Source: Nitrospira sp.
Lineage (GTDB): Bacteria > Nitrospirota > Nitrospiria > Nitrospirales > Nitrospiraceae
DNA length: 53,190 nt
Direction: 5' to 3'
NCBI GenBank assembly: GCA_009594995.1
Contig: VOPR01000074.1
Location: forward strand, 1-53,190
The position numbers and the translations under genes were made by a program. Below are positions 16,713-25,936 of the stretch, one piece after another (positions within the stretch are counted from its first letter, which is position 1; each line of letters opens with the position of its first letter). The notes under the pieces are model-generated. The model made no database searches. It saw only the letters and a list, made by a program, of their open reading frames with translations, and had not been told where the DNA came from.

Positions 16713-16826
16713 ACTGATCACGCTGGCATCCTAGCATGCGAATTTTTTCAGGAGCAACCACTTAGGCGGGATGACCCGTGCCAATCAAGAAAGGCCGAGT
16801 TGGACACGAGGAGAGCAAAACGATCT

Positions 16827-18119
16827 TCAGGAACTTTGCAACCAGCGTACAACCATTTCACGCATGCGAACAGAAAGGATCCACTTGGCTACCACGCAAT
16901 GGAGCGGCTTGAGACAAGCCGCCAATACCCGAAGCTTTCGTTGAAATCGAAACCATGGCAATGGACGAGTGATCACATCGGCCTCAGCGCGACAAAGGGC
17001 CACGCCCAACTTCCAGCGTTCCCACAAGGAATCTTTCATGGTCACATAGAGCGCATCCGCGCAATCTTCATCAACACCGTGGCTGGGATTTTTGAGGAAC
17101 TGCATGGGCATCCGTCTCACTAAGTCGGATATGTCGGCGTCTGCTTCAATTTCGTGCATCACCGAGCGCGGCAACACGGCATCAAATAGATAGTGGGCCA
17201 TGGATAGCCCCAGTAGGACCATCCTCCGGCACTTCCATTCACTCGCCTGAAACAACACGCGGCTCCAATCCAATGCCGGCCTCCGACGCAGGAGTTCCGC
17301 CACATCACAAACCCATTTCAGTTGCTCCCAAGCATGTTTTGATCCATGTACACAGAGCAGAATCAACAGATCTTCAGGGCAAAGCCCCATCACCGATTTT
17401 GCCGGCAAGGTGACTGGCTTTAACCTATTCCAGAATGCACTCCGGTCAAGCCGAAACCCAAAGTGGCGGCGAGCCATAATCCATTGCAGGTCAACAGCTA
17501 CAATGCCATTTCTTTTTTGGAAGAAGTGATAGGCCTCGCCCGTCTCATCGCCCACGCCTGTATCCTGGCTGGTGAGTTGGTAGCCTAGTGACCACAGCAC
17601 TTGTCGTGCCTGAGGAATTGCTCCCTGTTCAACAATCAAATCAATATCCGCACATTCACGCAAACTGAGATCACCATAGGCAGTTTGGGCCAGCGTCACG
17701 CCTTTAAATGGAATCGCCGTGACGCCCTTTGCGGCCAATGCGTCAAGAAGCATCACGAGTTCCTTGGCAAGCAACGTATTTAAGAGGGCGTTGGCCTGAT
17801 TGTGCCGACGGAAAGCTTCATGAATGGCCGATGGCAATGCTGCAGGACAGATCGTGGCAAGGTTGCGATAGACCAGCGGCGCCACTCCGTGTGCCTTCGA
17901 TAACTGCCAGACTAAGTCCCAATCAATACCATCACAGACCAGGTCTGCAACTTCGACTCGAACAAATTCACTTACCGTCGTTCGCGCACAGAGCACGAGT
18001 AAACGGCCTTCTGCACACATCAAGGATAGACCCGGCGAGGCGACTTTCCCAATACGCAACCCTTTCCTCGTGTGGGATGGCTTCCATCGAGCGACCATGG
18101 ATCCCGAGTGTTGTCCCAT
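16827..18119 (-). CDS. NTP_transf_5-type nucleotidyltransferase of the RiPP cluster
   Basis: 430 residues. The nucleotidyltransferase core begins near 133 with AIPFKGVTLAQTAYGDLSLR and continues ADIDLIVEQG, giving the catalytic Asp158 and Asp160, then ARQVLWSLGYQL. This is the family of uncharacterised nucleotidyltransferases that recurs in lasso-peptide clusters, where it is thought to tailor the peptide or a linked group. The start at 18119 lies 18 bases after the kinase-like gene stop and has AGGAGAAAG upstream. As last gene of the cluster it probably shares its transcript. Activity on the precursors is inference from context. Confidence 0.78.
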   Translation of the reverse strand: MGQHSGSMVARWKPSHTRKGLRIGKVASPGLSLMCAEGRLLVLCARTTVSEFVRVEVADLVCDGIDWDLVWQLSKAHGVAPLVYRNLATICPAALPSAIHEAFRRHNQANALLNTLLAKELVMLLDALAAKGVTAIPFKGVTLAQTAYGDLSLRECADIDLIVEQGAIPQARQVLWSLGYQLTSQDTGVGDETGEAYHFFQKRNGIVAVDLQWIMARRHFGFRLDRSAFWNRLKPVTLPAKSVMGLCPEDLLILLCVHGSKHAWEQLKWVCDVAELLRRRPALDWSRVLFQASEWKCRRMVLLGLSMAHYLFDAVLPRSVMHEIEADADISDLVRRMPMQFLKNPSHGVDEDCADALYVTMKDSLWERWKLGVALCRAEADVITRPLPWFRFQRKLRVLAACLKPLHCVVAKWILSVRMREMVVRWLQSS

Positions 18120-18137
18120 CTCAGTTCTTTCTCCTGC

Positions 18138-19160
18138 TTAGCATTTTTCCAACAGAGGTGTTACCAACCACGGCAAGTCCATGACGTCGCGACCGAAATG
18201 CAGCCGGTAACAATCTGCTTGCTGAACCAGCCGCGCAAGCGCCTGAAACTCCCGACGAGCTACCTCCGCGTCATACACGAGCAACGAATGCGGAAGAATC
18301 ATTTCCAAGGCCATCTTCTTCGCCAGGGGCTCAAGGCAACTGTGCGGGGAATCAACCACCGTTGGGAAGAGAATCACGGCAGGCTCGCAGGGCCCCCCAA
18401 GCGGTCCCGGATAGAGCTCCTCAGCATAGAAATACCGTTTGGGCTTCCCTGCGTGGAGAATGGACGGCGGCGCAGTGCGCAACTCAGGGAAAAATGAAAT
18501 GGTCTGGTCGGTGACGTTAATCTTCAGTGGATAGGGGAGAATTTCTACTCTGTCCTCGCGCAGTCGAAAGAAGGGGTGATCATCGGAGAGATAGCGGTAG
18601 CCGGATCTCAGCAACGACAGGAATGAAGTCGTTTTCCCACGCCCGCTGAAACCCGGAATTAACACACCCTTTCCATTGTGCTCGAGAGCCGTGGCGTGAA
18701 AGGTGTAAAGTCCGCGGCGTTTCAATAATTCAGTCATCGCAAAATGTACGAAACTCACCCGGATATCCGGCGCCATCAATTCCGGCTGCACAAGATATCC
18801 GTGTGCCGTATGCGAAGTGCCATCAATGACCACCAGACCTTCGTCGTGAAAATCGGCGATCAACAGGCCCCGATCTGAGTAAATGTCGCAAAGCCAAGTC
18901 GGTTGCAGACCTGGCCCAATCACAAGACCTGATCCGCTATAGAGCGATTGGGCCGCCTCGGAAATGCGAACCGGGATATCCCGGCGATGGTCAACCGCAT
19001 TAAACTGCATCCGCACGGGTTGAGCTACAACGATGTTGGATACAAAATGGTGGAGTAATGTCTCAACAGAATCCGCCAACTCAGGAGAGTTGGTGCTGAA
19101 TTTCATTTCTATGCCATGGATGGAGAGTAGAAGTTCGTTTGTTGTTGATGTGATGGACAT
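18138..19160 (-). CDS. HPr-kinase-like protein of the RiPP cluster
   Basis: 340 residues. The C-terminal half is the HPrK/P-type kinase domain: FHATALEHNGKGVLIPG with His155, the P-loop GFSGRGKTT at 170-178, and YLSDDHPFF with Asp193-194. The N-terminal half is the variable region typical of cluster-associated homologues rather than of true HPr kinase. Known relatives in lasso clusters phosphorylate the precursor peptide on a C-terminal Ser. It begins 112 bases after the second precursor gene, with a stable hairpin in between. Here only the second precursor has a Ser near its C-terminus (penultimate residue), so the substrate could also be the Ser shared by both (QLS). Confidence 0.8.
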   Translation of the reverse strand: MSITSTTNELLLSIHGIEMKFSTNSPELADSVETLLHHFVSNIVVAQPVRMQFNAVDHRRDIPVRISEAAQSLYSGSGLVIGPGLQPTWLCDIYSDRGLLIADFHDEGLVVIDGTSHTAHGYLVQPELMAPDIRVSFVHFAMTELLKRRGLYTFHATALEHNGKGVLIPGFSGRGKTTSFLSLLRSGYRYLSDDHPFFRLREDRVEILPYPLKINVTDQTISFFPELRTAPPSILHAGKPKRYFYAEELYPGPLGGPCEPAVILFPTVVDSPHSCLEPLAKKMALEMILPHSLLVYDAEVARREFQALARLVQQADCYRLHFGRDVMDLPWLVTPLLEKC

Positions 19161-19216
19161 TACCGCCTCTTCATACAGGCCATTATTAGTCCATAAACCC
19201 CGGACACCTTGGCGCT

Positions 19217-19245
19217 AGCTGGCCGGCCTGAACGACCGGCCAGCT
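19217..19245 (-). promoter_or_regulatory. Hairpin between the second precursor gene and the kinase-like gene
   Basis: Perfect 10-bp arms AGCTGGCCGG and CCGGCCAGCT with a 9-base loop, 28 bases downstream of the precursor stop. There is no T-run, so it is not a classic terminator. It may protect the 3' end of the precursor mRNA or reduce read-through, giving more peptide than enzyme. Confidence 0.45.
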
Positions 19246-19272
19246 GCTGCTCTCATGGAAGCATTGAGGCAG

Positions 19273-19386
19273 TTACGCGCTTCGCTGATCCACTATGCGA
19301 GACAGCTGAATAGCCGTCACATCGCGCAACAACTCGTGCTTCACAAGCTCAGGCTTCACATATTCGCGCTTCGTATCTTGCTGCAT
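19273..19386 (-). CDS. RiPP precursor peptide 2 (37 aa, lasso-like leader)
   Basis: MQQDTKREYVKPELVKHELL followed by RDVTAIQLSRIVDQRSA. The ATG is preceded by AAAAGGAGGTAG. The leader has the Y-x2-P-x-L recognition pattern (Tyr9, Pro12, Leu14) that PqqD/B1 proteins bind in lasso precursors, and a Thr at position 24 in V-T-A that matches the usual penultimate leader Thr. If cleavage follows Ala25, the core is IQLSRIVDQRSA, with Asp at core position 8, where a lasso ring acceptor could sit. It shares 23 consecutive residues with precursor 1 and differs only in the last eight and first seven or so. Confidence 0.82.
   Translation of the reverse strand: MQQDTKREYVKPELVKHELLRDVTAIQLSRIVDQRSA
19297..19365 (-). 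repeat. Direct repeat, copy 2 (precursor gene body)
   Basis: About 67 bases closely similar to 19499-19567, offset 202 bases, with most differences at third codon positions. This marks a tandem duplication of the precursor gene kept by selection on the protein. Confidence 0.8.
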
Positions 19387-19434
19387 TTGACTACCTCCTT
19401 TTGAGCGTACAAACCTTAAGACGTTGGAGAACAC

Positions 19435-19462
19435 CTCGGCCCTTCAATCTAGGAAGGCCGAG
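19435..19462 (-). promoter_or_regulatory. Short hairpin between the two precursor genes
   Basis: Arms CTCGGCC and GGCCGAG, 7 bp, with a loop of about 14 bases, just after the stop of precursor 1. No T-run. Could be an mRNA-stability or processing element. Confidence 0.3.
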
Positions 19463-19474
19463 CCGCCCTACCGA

Positions 19475-19588
19475 CTAGGCCCTGTCCTGATTGATGACGC
19501 GAGACAGCTGAATGGCTGTCACATCGCGTAACAACTCATGCTTCACGAGCTCCGGCTTCACGTACTCGGCTTTCTTCTGTTGTTTCAT
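19475..19588 (-). CDS. RiPP precursor peptide 1 (37 aa, lasso-like leader)
   Basis: MKQQKKAEYVKPELVKHELL followed by RDVTAIQLSRVINQDRA. It has the same Tyr9, Pro12, Leu14 recognition pattern and Thr24. Its ribosome-binding site AAAGGAGGTGA is formed by the last codons and stop of the PqqD gene, so translation of the two is coupled. With cleavage after Ala25 the core would be IQLSRVINQDRA, which has Asn at position 8 and Asp only at 10, so it lacks an acidic residue at the usual lasso ring positions 7-9. That and the missing cyclase argue against a standard lasso product. Confidence 0.82.
   Translation of the reverse strand: MKQQKKAEYVKPELVKHELLRDVTAIQLSRVINQDRA
19499..19567 (-). repeat. Direct repeat, copy 1 (precursor gene body)
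   Basis: Partner of 19297-19365; see that entry for the comparison. It covers codons for the shared leader and first core residues. Confidence 0.8.
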
Positions 19589-19594
19589 CCTGAC

Positions 19595-19912
19595 TCACCT
19601 CCTTTCAGTATGAAGTAACCCCTCCTGTCGAAGCTGAACAACCAGATCAACGAGGTCTGATTGTGCCTGCTGAGATGTCACATCGAATCTCTCGGAAATG
19701 CTGGCCAGAATAGATGCAAGGGAACATGCGCCAGTGCATTGCTCCCACACCACTGAACCAACGGCATTCAGGGTGTAGTACCGGCCGGTACGCAGATTGA
19801 GGAGGACACTGTCTCCATCCAACACCGTGCTATGGACGTCTTCATTCTGCTTCGGAAACAGCTGAGAAAGCTCAATCTGGCGCTCACTCCAAACAGGGAC
19901 TGCAGCGGGCAT
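19595..19912 (-). CDS. PqqD-family RiPP recognition protein (lasso B1-like)
   Basis: 105 residues. The PqqD/RRE fold signature is visible: STVLDGDSVLLNLRTGRYY, then LNAVGSVVWEQCTGACSLA and a C-terminal helix ending VVQLRQEGLL. These proteins bind the leader of the precursor and present it to the modifying enzymes; in lasso systems they partner with the B2 peptidase. TGGAGG precedes the ATG. The 3' end supplies the ribosome-binding site of precursor 1. The N-terminal 25 residues are an extension of unknown role. Confidence 0.88.
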   Translation of the reverse strand: MPAAVPVWSERQIELSQLFPKQNEDVHSTVLDGDSVLLNLRTGRYYTLNAVGSVVWEQCTGACSLASILASISERFDVTSQQAQSDLVDLVVQLRQEGLLHTERR

Positions 19913-20302
19913 AGAGAACCTCCAGGTTCAGACCGTTAGTGCACACCGGCTATGTTGAAACTCTGTAAAATTCCGTTGTGAGCGACTGGGTGCAGCCGTG
20001 AGATAGATAAGAATCGTGTCGTAGGCGAAGGCTGCATATCAGCAAAGGTAGCCGCAGCCGGTCGCTTTATCTATTCCTAGTGAGGCTGGGCAGACATCTC
20101 TTTGGAGGGGAAGAACGCCTTCATGGCGAAAATGACGGGCACTGGAAGCACAGAGGCCCCCCGCCGGCAGTCGCAATACCCTTATTTAATTGTGACTTAA
20201 GGTGGACTGACGTTCAGGCCTGTGGCTCCTAATCGAGGCGCGTCTGATGAACAGGGGGTATGACACAATGAGAGACGTGAAAGGGGCTGGAAAACCAGGA
20301 GA
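19913..20302. other. 390-base spacer inside the RiPP cluster
   Basis: No gene seen on either strand; the longest ATG-started frame checked (15 codons, near 20110-20065 -) has no ribosome-binding site. No further copy of the precursor leader motif is present. The right part is the 3' side of the B2 gene, and the left part is the leader of the PqqD gene, where a promoter for B1-precursor-kinase is likely although no convincing -35/-10 pair was found. Confidence 0.45.
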
Positions 20303-20728
20303 CTAGTCAGACGACACAGCCGGTGGATGAGGAAACTTGAGGGTTACGGTGAAGGATTGCCAATAGGACGAGGGTTCGAGAAACTCCCGTCCATTCAGCG
20401 TCAGCCATGCATGCCCTTCGAGATGCTGATCCAATTTCATGACTCCGCAGTTGAATTCAACAGGAAGCCCGGCGCGGCGCGAAAACAGAAACAATGTCAG
20501 GGCGCGTGGAAAACAATTGCCTTTGGGATTGTAGGGGAACATGGTCAGCCAACGATCCGTGTAGTAAGCCGTATCCTCTATGACTGCTTCCCCCTCACCT
20601 ACAGAGACGGGCACGTAGGAGAGCCAGTAGAGCAAGCGACGGAGACTCACCAGGTGCAAGGCTATTCGTATCCCCAGCACCACAAGTCCTGTGCTGATAA
20701 TCAGGCGGTATTTCCGGATCAACGACAT
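20303..20728 (-). CDS. Transglutaminase-like leader peptidase (lasso B2 protein)
   Basis: 141 residues of the lasso-peptide B2 family. The catalytic Cys72 is in KGNCFPRALTLFLFSRRAG, His106 is in LEGHAWLTLNG, and an acidic partner follows (Glu115 or Glu118 in REFLEP). B2 proteins cut the leader from the precursor after recognition by B1. A hydrophobic N-terminal segment (about 9-28) suggests membrane association. It starts 65 bases after purF on the same strand, so it may be expressed partly by read-through from the purine genes. It is separated from pqqD by 390 bases. Confidence 0.87.
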   Translation of the reverse strand: MSLIRKYRLIISTGLVVLGIRIALHLVSLRRLLYWLSYVPVSVGEGEAVIEDTAYYTDRWLTMFPYNPKGNCFPRALTLFLFSRRAGLPVEFNCGVMKLDQHLEGHAWLTLNGREFLEPSSYWQSFTVTLKFPHPPAVSSD

Positions 20729-20793
20729 GCCTCAGTCTAACAAGGCGTGAGAAGAAGTCCAGACGATCCTCTGAACCAGCGAACAGTCTGTTT

Positions 20794-22224
20794 TTAGCGC
20801 GGAGGTTCGAACAGCCCGAGTTGGAGTTCTTCTGCTCGAGTAAAGGAGATGGGGTATTGTTCCGTAAAACAGGCATCACAGTACTGCCCGGGAGTACCGG
20901 GGGCAGCCTTGACCATGCCCTGGAGACTCAAATAGGCGAGACTATCGGCGGTGATGTATTTACGAATTTCGTCGGTGGTATGGCTCGATGCGATCAACTC
21001 CTTCTTCGTGGGCGTATCAATTCCGTAGAAACAGGGAGAGACAATCGGCGGGGAACTAATCCGCATATGTACTTCTTTTGCACCGGCGTGACGGAGCATT
21101 TTGACGATTTTCCGACTCGTCGTTCCGCGAACCAAAGAATCGTCCACAACGACGACACGTTTTCCTTCGAGGACTTCTGGAACGGCGTTGAGCTTGACCT
21201 TCACGCCGAAGTGACGAATCGACTGTTCCGGCTCTATGAAGGTGCGCCCGACATAATGATTCCGGATAAGCCCGGTTTCGAATGGAAGACCCGACCCTTC
21301 CGAAAATCCTAAGGCCGCTGGCACTCCGGAATCCGGCACTGGAATTACGATATCCGCCTCCACGCCTGACTCTTGTGCCAATTGCCGGCCAAACGCCTTT
21401 CGAATCGAATAGACGGCACTCCCGCCGAAAATACGACTGTCAGGGCGGGCAAAATACACATACTCAAACACACACATTGCAGGCTTGGTCTGCGCAAAAG
21501 GCTTATAACTCGTCACACCCCGATGATCCAGGACAACCAACTCGCCCGGTTCAATCTCGCGCACATATTCGGCATCGAGCAAATCAAAGGCACAACTCTC
21601 GGACGCCACAATCCAGGCATCGCGAAACCGTCCAAGGCAGAGCGGGCGGAATCCATGCGGGTCACGCGCCGCAATGACACCCTGATCGGTCATGAGTACG
21701 ACAGAAAATGCGCCGCGAACCTGGATGAGCGAATCAATCACACGATCCAGGAGCGTATCCGCCCGCGAATGTGCAATGAGGTGAATAATGACTTCCGTAT
21801 CGGACGTCGATTGGAAGATGGCACCATAGGCTTCCAGCTCGCTGCGAAGCATGGTGGCATTGATCAGGTTTCCATTGTGCGCCACAGCCAGGTTCCCGAA
21901 CGCAAAGTTGACGCTCAGAGGTTGCACATTCTTAAGGCCGGCTCCACCCGCCGTGGAATAGCGATTGTGACCGATAGCCATGGTGCCGGGGAGTCGCGCC
22001 AAGGCTTGCTGCGAGAAGATATCAGCTACGTGTCCCTGGCCTTTCTCGACATAAAACTGCTCGCCATCGTTGGACACGATACCGGAAGCTTCCTGCCCGC
22101 GATGTTGCAGGGCGTAAAGACCGAGATAGGCGAGGTTTGCGGCTTCTTTGTGACCGTAGATGCCGAAGACGGCACATTCATCGTGAAACTTGTCGGGGGA
22201 GATCAACGGTAGTTCTTTGGCCAT
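20794..22224 (-). CDS. purF: Amidophosphoribosyltransferase
   Basis: First committed enzyme of purine synthesis: PRPP plus glutamine to phosphoribosylamine. 476 residues. The N-terminal nucleophile is Cys17 in [10 protein letters not shown], so a 16-residue propeptide must be removed, as in the Bacillus-type enzymes. The PRPP loop reads [19 protein letters not shown]-terminal Cys residues around YCDACF fit the Fe-S-containing Bacillus-type class. It follows purL by 12 bases, closing the purine gene run. Confidence 0.97.
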   Translation of the reverse strand: MAKELPLISPDKFHDECAVFGIYGHKEAANLAYLGLYALQHRGQEASGIVSNDGEQFYVEKGQGHVADIFSQQALARLPGTMAIGHNRYSTAGGAGLKNVQPLSVNFAFGNLAVAHNGNLINATMLRSELEAYGAIFQSTSDTEVIIHLIAHSRADTLLDRVIDSLIQVRGAFSVVLMTDQGVIAARDPHGFRPLCLGRFRDAWIVASESCAFDLLDAEYVREIEPGELVVLDHRGVTSYKPFAQTKPAMCVFEYVYFARPDSRIFGGSAVYSIRKAFGRQLAQESGVEADIVIPVPDSGVPAALGFSEGSGLPFETGLIRNHYVGRTFIEPEQSIRHFGVKVKLNAVPEVLEGKRVVVVDDSLVRGTTSRKIVKMLRHAGAKEVHMRISSPPIVSPCFYGIDTPTKKELIASSHTTDEIRKYITADSLAYLSLQGMVKAAPGTPGQYCDACFTEQYPISFTRAEELQLGLFEPPR

Positions 22225-22236
22225 GGCGCCTGTACC

Positions 22237-24483
22237 TTACTCCTGACCTAATGTTCGAGGAATTGAGAAGGCCCAATGGTCATGAACAGTAATGAGATCG
22301 AGATCGACGGTGCATCCAGCGGTACGCTGGTTGCCTTCCACTTGAATGACCAATCGATTGCCTCCGACGGTGCCAATTCGAGCCGCATGTACTCCAGCAT
22401 CCGAAGCCAGGCTCAGAACTTTTTCCGCCTGTTCCGGTTTGACTGAAAGAAGGATACGCGATTGACTCTCCCCGAACAGCAATGCATCGCGACGCAAGCC
22501 ATCAAGCGACAATTGTACCACAGCGCCTACTCGCGCATCGGATCCGGAGACGCAAGACTCGGCCAAAGCCACAGCCAAGCCGCCGTCGGAGCAGTCATGC
22601 GCTGACTGTACTAGTCCTTCCCGAATCAATCGAATTGTACAGGCCTGCACGGCTTTCTCATCCTCAAGATTCAGGAATGGCGGCGAACCCTGTTCACGAT
22701 GATGCAGCACTTTCAGATATTCCGTTCCCCCAAGGTCCTCACGCGTTCGGCCCAGGAGAATGATGACATCGCCGGCCTGCTTAAACCACTGGGTGGCGGT
22801 TCGATCCGCCGTCTCGATTAATCCCACCATGCCGATCATGGGTGTGGGATAAATCGACAGGTCATTCGTCTCATTGTACAAACTCACATTGCCGCTCACG
22901 ATGGGCACGCTCAAAGATTCGCAGGCATCTTTGAGTCCTTCGATTGCAAGCACGAACTGCCACATGACCTCCGGGCGCTGGGGATTGCCGAAGTTCAAAC
23001 AATCTGTGACCCCGATCGGCTCCGCGCCAGAACAGGCCAGATTTCGTGCACATTCCGCGATGGCAATCTTGGCGCCCTCATATGGATTCAGGAGACAATA
23101 GCGTCCGTTACAATCGACGGATAACGCCAACGCCTTATTCGTCCCCTTCACGCGCAACACTGCCGCATCCGACCCGGGGCGCACCATGGTGTTGGTCCGC
23201 ACCATGTGATCATATTGCTCATACACCCAGCGCTTGCTGGCAATCGTCGGCGAGTCTAAGAGCGCGAGCAAAGCCGCATTGGCGTCCTTTACATCCGGCA
23301 ACGCATCGTGATTCAACGCCTGCAGCATCTCCTGATAGGCAGGCGGCGCACTGGGCCGATCATACCGGGGCCCCTCGTCGGCTAAGGCCTTGGCCGGAAT
23401 CTCCGCGACTACCTGTCCGTTGTCCTTGAGGACTACTTTGCCCGTATCCGTCACTCGCCCGATCACCGCCACATCCAGATCCCACTTGCGGCAAATCTTG
23501 ATGACCTCATCCTCACGGCCGGCCTTCGCGACCATCAACATGCGTTCTTGCGACTCGGACAGCATGATTTCGTAGGGCGTCATGCCCGGCTCACGCCGCG
23601 GCACGTCCGCTAATTCCAACTCCACACCGGTTCCTTCTCGCGAGGCCATTTCACAAGCCGAACTGGTCAAACCCGCCGCCCCCATGTCCTGAATGCCGAC
23701 TAGGCAATCGCCGGCCATGAGTTCCAAGCAGGCTTCCAGCAAGAGCTTTTCCGTAAATGGGTCGCCGACCTGAACTGTCGGGCGCTTCTGAGCCGCTTGC
23801 TCATCGAACGAATCTGAGGCCATCGTCGCACCGTGAATCCCATCGCGCCCGGTCTTCGAGCCGAAGTAGATCACAGGATTGCCCACCCCAGCCGCCTTGC
23901 CCAGAAAAATCTTATCCTTCTTGGCAATGCCCAGGCAGAACACATTGACCAGAGGATTGAGCGCATAGATGTCATTGAAGACAATCTCACCACCAACCGT
24001 GGGCACACCCATGCAATTCCCGTAACCGGCGATGCCTGACACGACGCCCTTGAGAAGATGCCTGGTATTCGCATTGTCTAGGCCGCCGAATCGCAGCGAA
24101 TTCAGCAACGCAATCGGTCGCGCCCCCATCGTAAAGATATCGCGCAAGATCCCTCCGACCCCTGTTGCCGCACCTTGATAGGGCTCAATGAAGGACGGAT
24201 GGTTGTGGGACTCCATCTTGAAAACCGCACAGAGGCCATCGCCGATATCCACGGCTCCGGCATTCTCCCCAGGGCCCTGAACGACTCGCGGTCCCGTCGT
24301 CGGCAATTTCTTCAGATGGATACGGGAACTCTTATAGGAGCAATGTTCACTCCACATGGCAGAGAACATGCCCAGTTCGGTCCAGTTCGGCTCCCGCCCC
24401 AGGATCTCGAGAATTTTCTTATACTCATCCTCGCTCAGCTTGTGCTGCTCAAGGATCGCTTGGGTAATGACGAGTGATTTCAT
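22237..24483 (-). CDS. purL: Phosphoribosylformylglycinamidine synthase subunit II
   Basis: 748 residues, the small-PurL form that works with PurQ (glutaminase) and PurS. It converts FGAR to FGAM with ATP and ammonia from PurQ. Characteristic segments: [18 protein letters not shown] near the N-terminus, [21 protein letters not shown], and [17 protein letters not shown] in the second half. The ATG at 24483 is used; a GTG three codons upstream is also in frame. Confidence 0.97.
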   Translation of the reverse strand: MKSLVITQAILEQHKLSEDEYKKILEILGREPNWTELGMFSAMWSEHCSYKSSRIHLKKLPTTGPRVVQGPGENAGAVDIGDGLCAVFKMESHNHPSFIEPYQGAATGVGGILRDIFTMGARPIALLNSLRFGGLDNANTRHLLKGVVSGIAGYGNCMGVPTVGGEIVFNDIYALNPLVNVFCLGIAKKDKIFLGKAAGVGNPVIYFGSKTGRDGIHGATMASDSFDEQAAQKRPTVQVGDPFTEKLLLEACLELMAGDCLVGIQDMGAAGLTSSACEMASREGTGVELELADVPRREPGMTPYEIMLSESQERMLMVAKAGREDEVIKICRKWDLDVAVIGRVTDTGKVVLKDNGQVVAEIPAKALADEGPRYDRPSAPPAYQEMLQALNHDALPDVKDANAALLALLDSPTIASKRWVYEQYDHMVRTNTMVRPGSDAAVLRVKGTNKALALSVDCNGRYCLLNPYEGAKIAIAECARNLACSGAEPIGVTDCLNFGNPQRPEVMWQFVLAIEGLKDACESLSVPIVSGNVSLYNETNDLSIYPTPMIGMVGLIETADRTATQWFKQAGDVIILLGRTREDLGGTEYLKVLHHREQGSPPFLNLEDEKAVQACTIRLIREGLVQSAHDCSDGGLAVALAESCVSGSDARVGAVVQLSLDGLRRDALLFGESQSRILLSVKPEQAEKVLSLASDAGVHAARIGTVGGNRLVIQVEGNQRTAGCTVDLDLITVHDHWAFSIPRTLGQE

Positions 24484-24547
24484 GCGTTGCACATTCTCTA
24501 TCGTAGAGGGTTACCGGCAGTTCCTACCCGGCTCGTTGAAACGGGTG

Positions 24548-25270
24548 TCATGCTCCGACCAATCTGGACTGCAGATCTGACTTGTCGAACGCGCTCAACA
24601 TCGAGAGGAAAATCAAGCGGCCATCATCGTTGCCCAGCACCGCCTCCGCGCTCCGTTCCGGATGCGGCATCATGCCTAACACGTTCCCGTCGGCGTTCAT
24701 GATCCCGGCGATGTTGTCGAGCGACCCGTTCGGATTTGCCTCGGAAGTCACTTTCCCCTCAGCCGTGCAGTAGCGGAAAATCACCTGGGCATTGGCCTTA
24801 ATGCCGCCGAGCGTGACCGGATCGGTGTAGTAGTTGCCGTCGGCATGGGCGATAGGGATCTTCAGGACCTGGCCGGATTCGCAGCGATTCGTAAACCGGG
24901 TCGCGGCATTCTCCACCTTCACATACACGTCCCTGCAAATGAAATTCAGCGAGGTGTTCCGCAACATAACACCAGGTAACAGGCCCGCTTCGAGAAGAAT
25001 TTGGAAGCCGTTGCAAATACCGATCACCAACCCGCCTTTACGCGCAAACTCTTTCACCGCTCCCATCACCGGGGAGAATCTGGCGATGGCACCCGTCCGA
25101 AGGTAGTCTCCATAGGAAAACCCGCCCGGCAACACGATCGCATCGACTCCTGCCAGCAGCGTTTCCTTATGCCAAATCATCTCTACGGATTGGCCTAACA
25201 CATCCCGGAAGATATATTGGCAGTCGTGATCACAATTGCTGCCGGGAAACACTACCACGCCGATTTTCAT
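24548..25270 (-). CDS. purQ: Phosphoribosylformylglycinamidine synthase subunit I (glutaminase)
   Basis: 240 residues, class I glutamine amidotransferase. The nucleophile Cys is in [17 protein letters not shown]; the N-terminus [15 protein letters not shown] and the C-terminal MPHPERSAE with catalytic His are all present. It supplies ammonia to PurL. Situated between purS and purL in the expected order. Confidence 0.97.
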   Translation of the reverse strand: MKIGVVVFPGSNCDHDCQYIFRDVLGQSVEMIWHKETLLAGVDAIVLPGGFSYGDYLRTGAIARFSPVMGAVKEFARKGGLVIGICNGFQILLEAGLLPGVMLRNTSLNFICRDVYVKVENAATRFTNRCESGQVLKIPIAHADGNYYTDPVTLGGIKANAQVIFRYCTAEGKVTSEANPNGSLDNIAGIMNADGNVLGMMPHPERSAEAVLGNDDGRLIFLSMLSAFDKSDLQSRLVGA

Positions 25271-25356
25271 CTTCGCGTTCCTACCCTCACAATGACACCG
25301 TTTTATCGTGCGCGTTCCGCGAACATACAGTCAGGTTCTGCCATCTCGTCCAGACC

Positions 25357-25596
25357 TCACTGCAATTCGTAGCGATACTCTTCGATGACCGTGTTCGCCA
25401 ACAGTTTTTCGCACATCTGTTTAACCTGCGCGTCGGCTTTGGCCTTGTCGGTCTCGGTCACGTCTACTTCCATATACTTACCCACCCGCACGTTCGCCGC
25501 ATTCTTAAACCCGAGCGAATCCAATGCATGCTCGATTGCTTTCCCCTGCGGATCCAAAATCCCCTGCTTCAGCGTGACATGAATCTTGGCTTTCAT
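25357..25596 (-). CDS. purS: Phosphoribosylformylglycinamidine synthase subunit PurS
   Basis: 79 residues: KAKIHVTLKQGILDPQGKAI at the start and VRVGKYMEVDVTE in the middle are the family signature. PurS dimers bridge PurQ and PurL and allow ammonia transfer. The start overlaps the stop of the small membrane protein gene upstream by four bases. Confidence 0.96.
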   Translation of the reverse strand: MKAKIHVTLKQGILDPQGKAIEHALDSLGFKNAANVRVGKYMEVDVTETDKAKADAQVKQMCEKLLANTVIEEYRYELQ

Positions 25597-25820
25597 TGTG
25601 CCTTCCCTACGGGCTGCTGAGTCTTCGCCGTATTGTTCACGTACTTACGAATCCAGAAAATCACCCCCACTGTCCCGAGTCCCGCCAACGACATCAAAAC
25701 GAACGCCCAACGCCACGGGGATTCCTTGAGGTGATAGGCCATCAGGGCGACGGTGGCAGCCCAGACAAGAATCGCCGCCACGAGGCCGTAATGCAGAAAG
25801 AGCTGCAGAAACCTATTCAT
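25593..25820 (-). CDS. Small two-TM membrane protein in the purine operon
   Basis: 75 residues with two hydrophobic segments (about 8-28 and 38-58) and a short polar tail. Not recognised. It overlaps purS by ATGA, so it is translated with the purine genes, although no role in purine synthesis is known for such a protein. Confidence 0.7.
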   Translation of the reverse strand: MNRFLQLFLHYGLVAAILVWAATVALMAYHLKESPWRWAFVLMSLAGLGTVGVIFWIRKYVNNTAKTQQPVGKAQ

Positions 25821-25936
25821 CTTCTCCCCGGTCCTTTCCCCACACGTTGCAGGGGACGATAAGGCGGGCGTTCTGCACGTTCAACGGGGGCCTTGCGAGG
25901 CCGCGCGTTGCGCGAGCAAGGGCCGCCCCTCACTCC

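Noticed and set aside
19273..19588. Assignment of the peptides as PqqA-type (PQQ) precursors
   Set aside because: No Glu-x3-Tyr core and no PqqC/PqqE genes nearby; the B2 peptidase and the kinase/nucleotidyltransferase pair point to the lasso-like group.
19913..20302. A third precursor gene in the spacer of the RiPP cluster
   Set aside because: No Y-x2-P-x-L leader or strong ribosome-binding site with a short frame was found on the minus strand.
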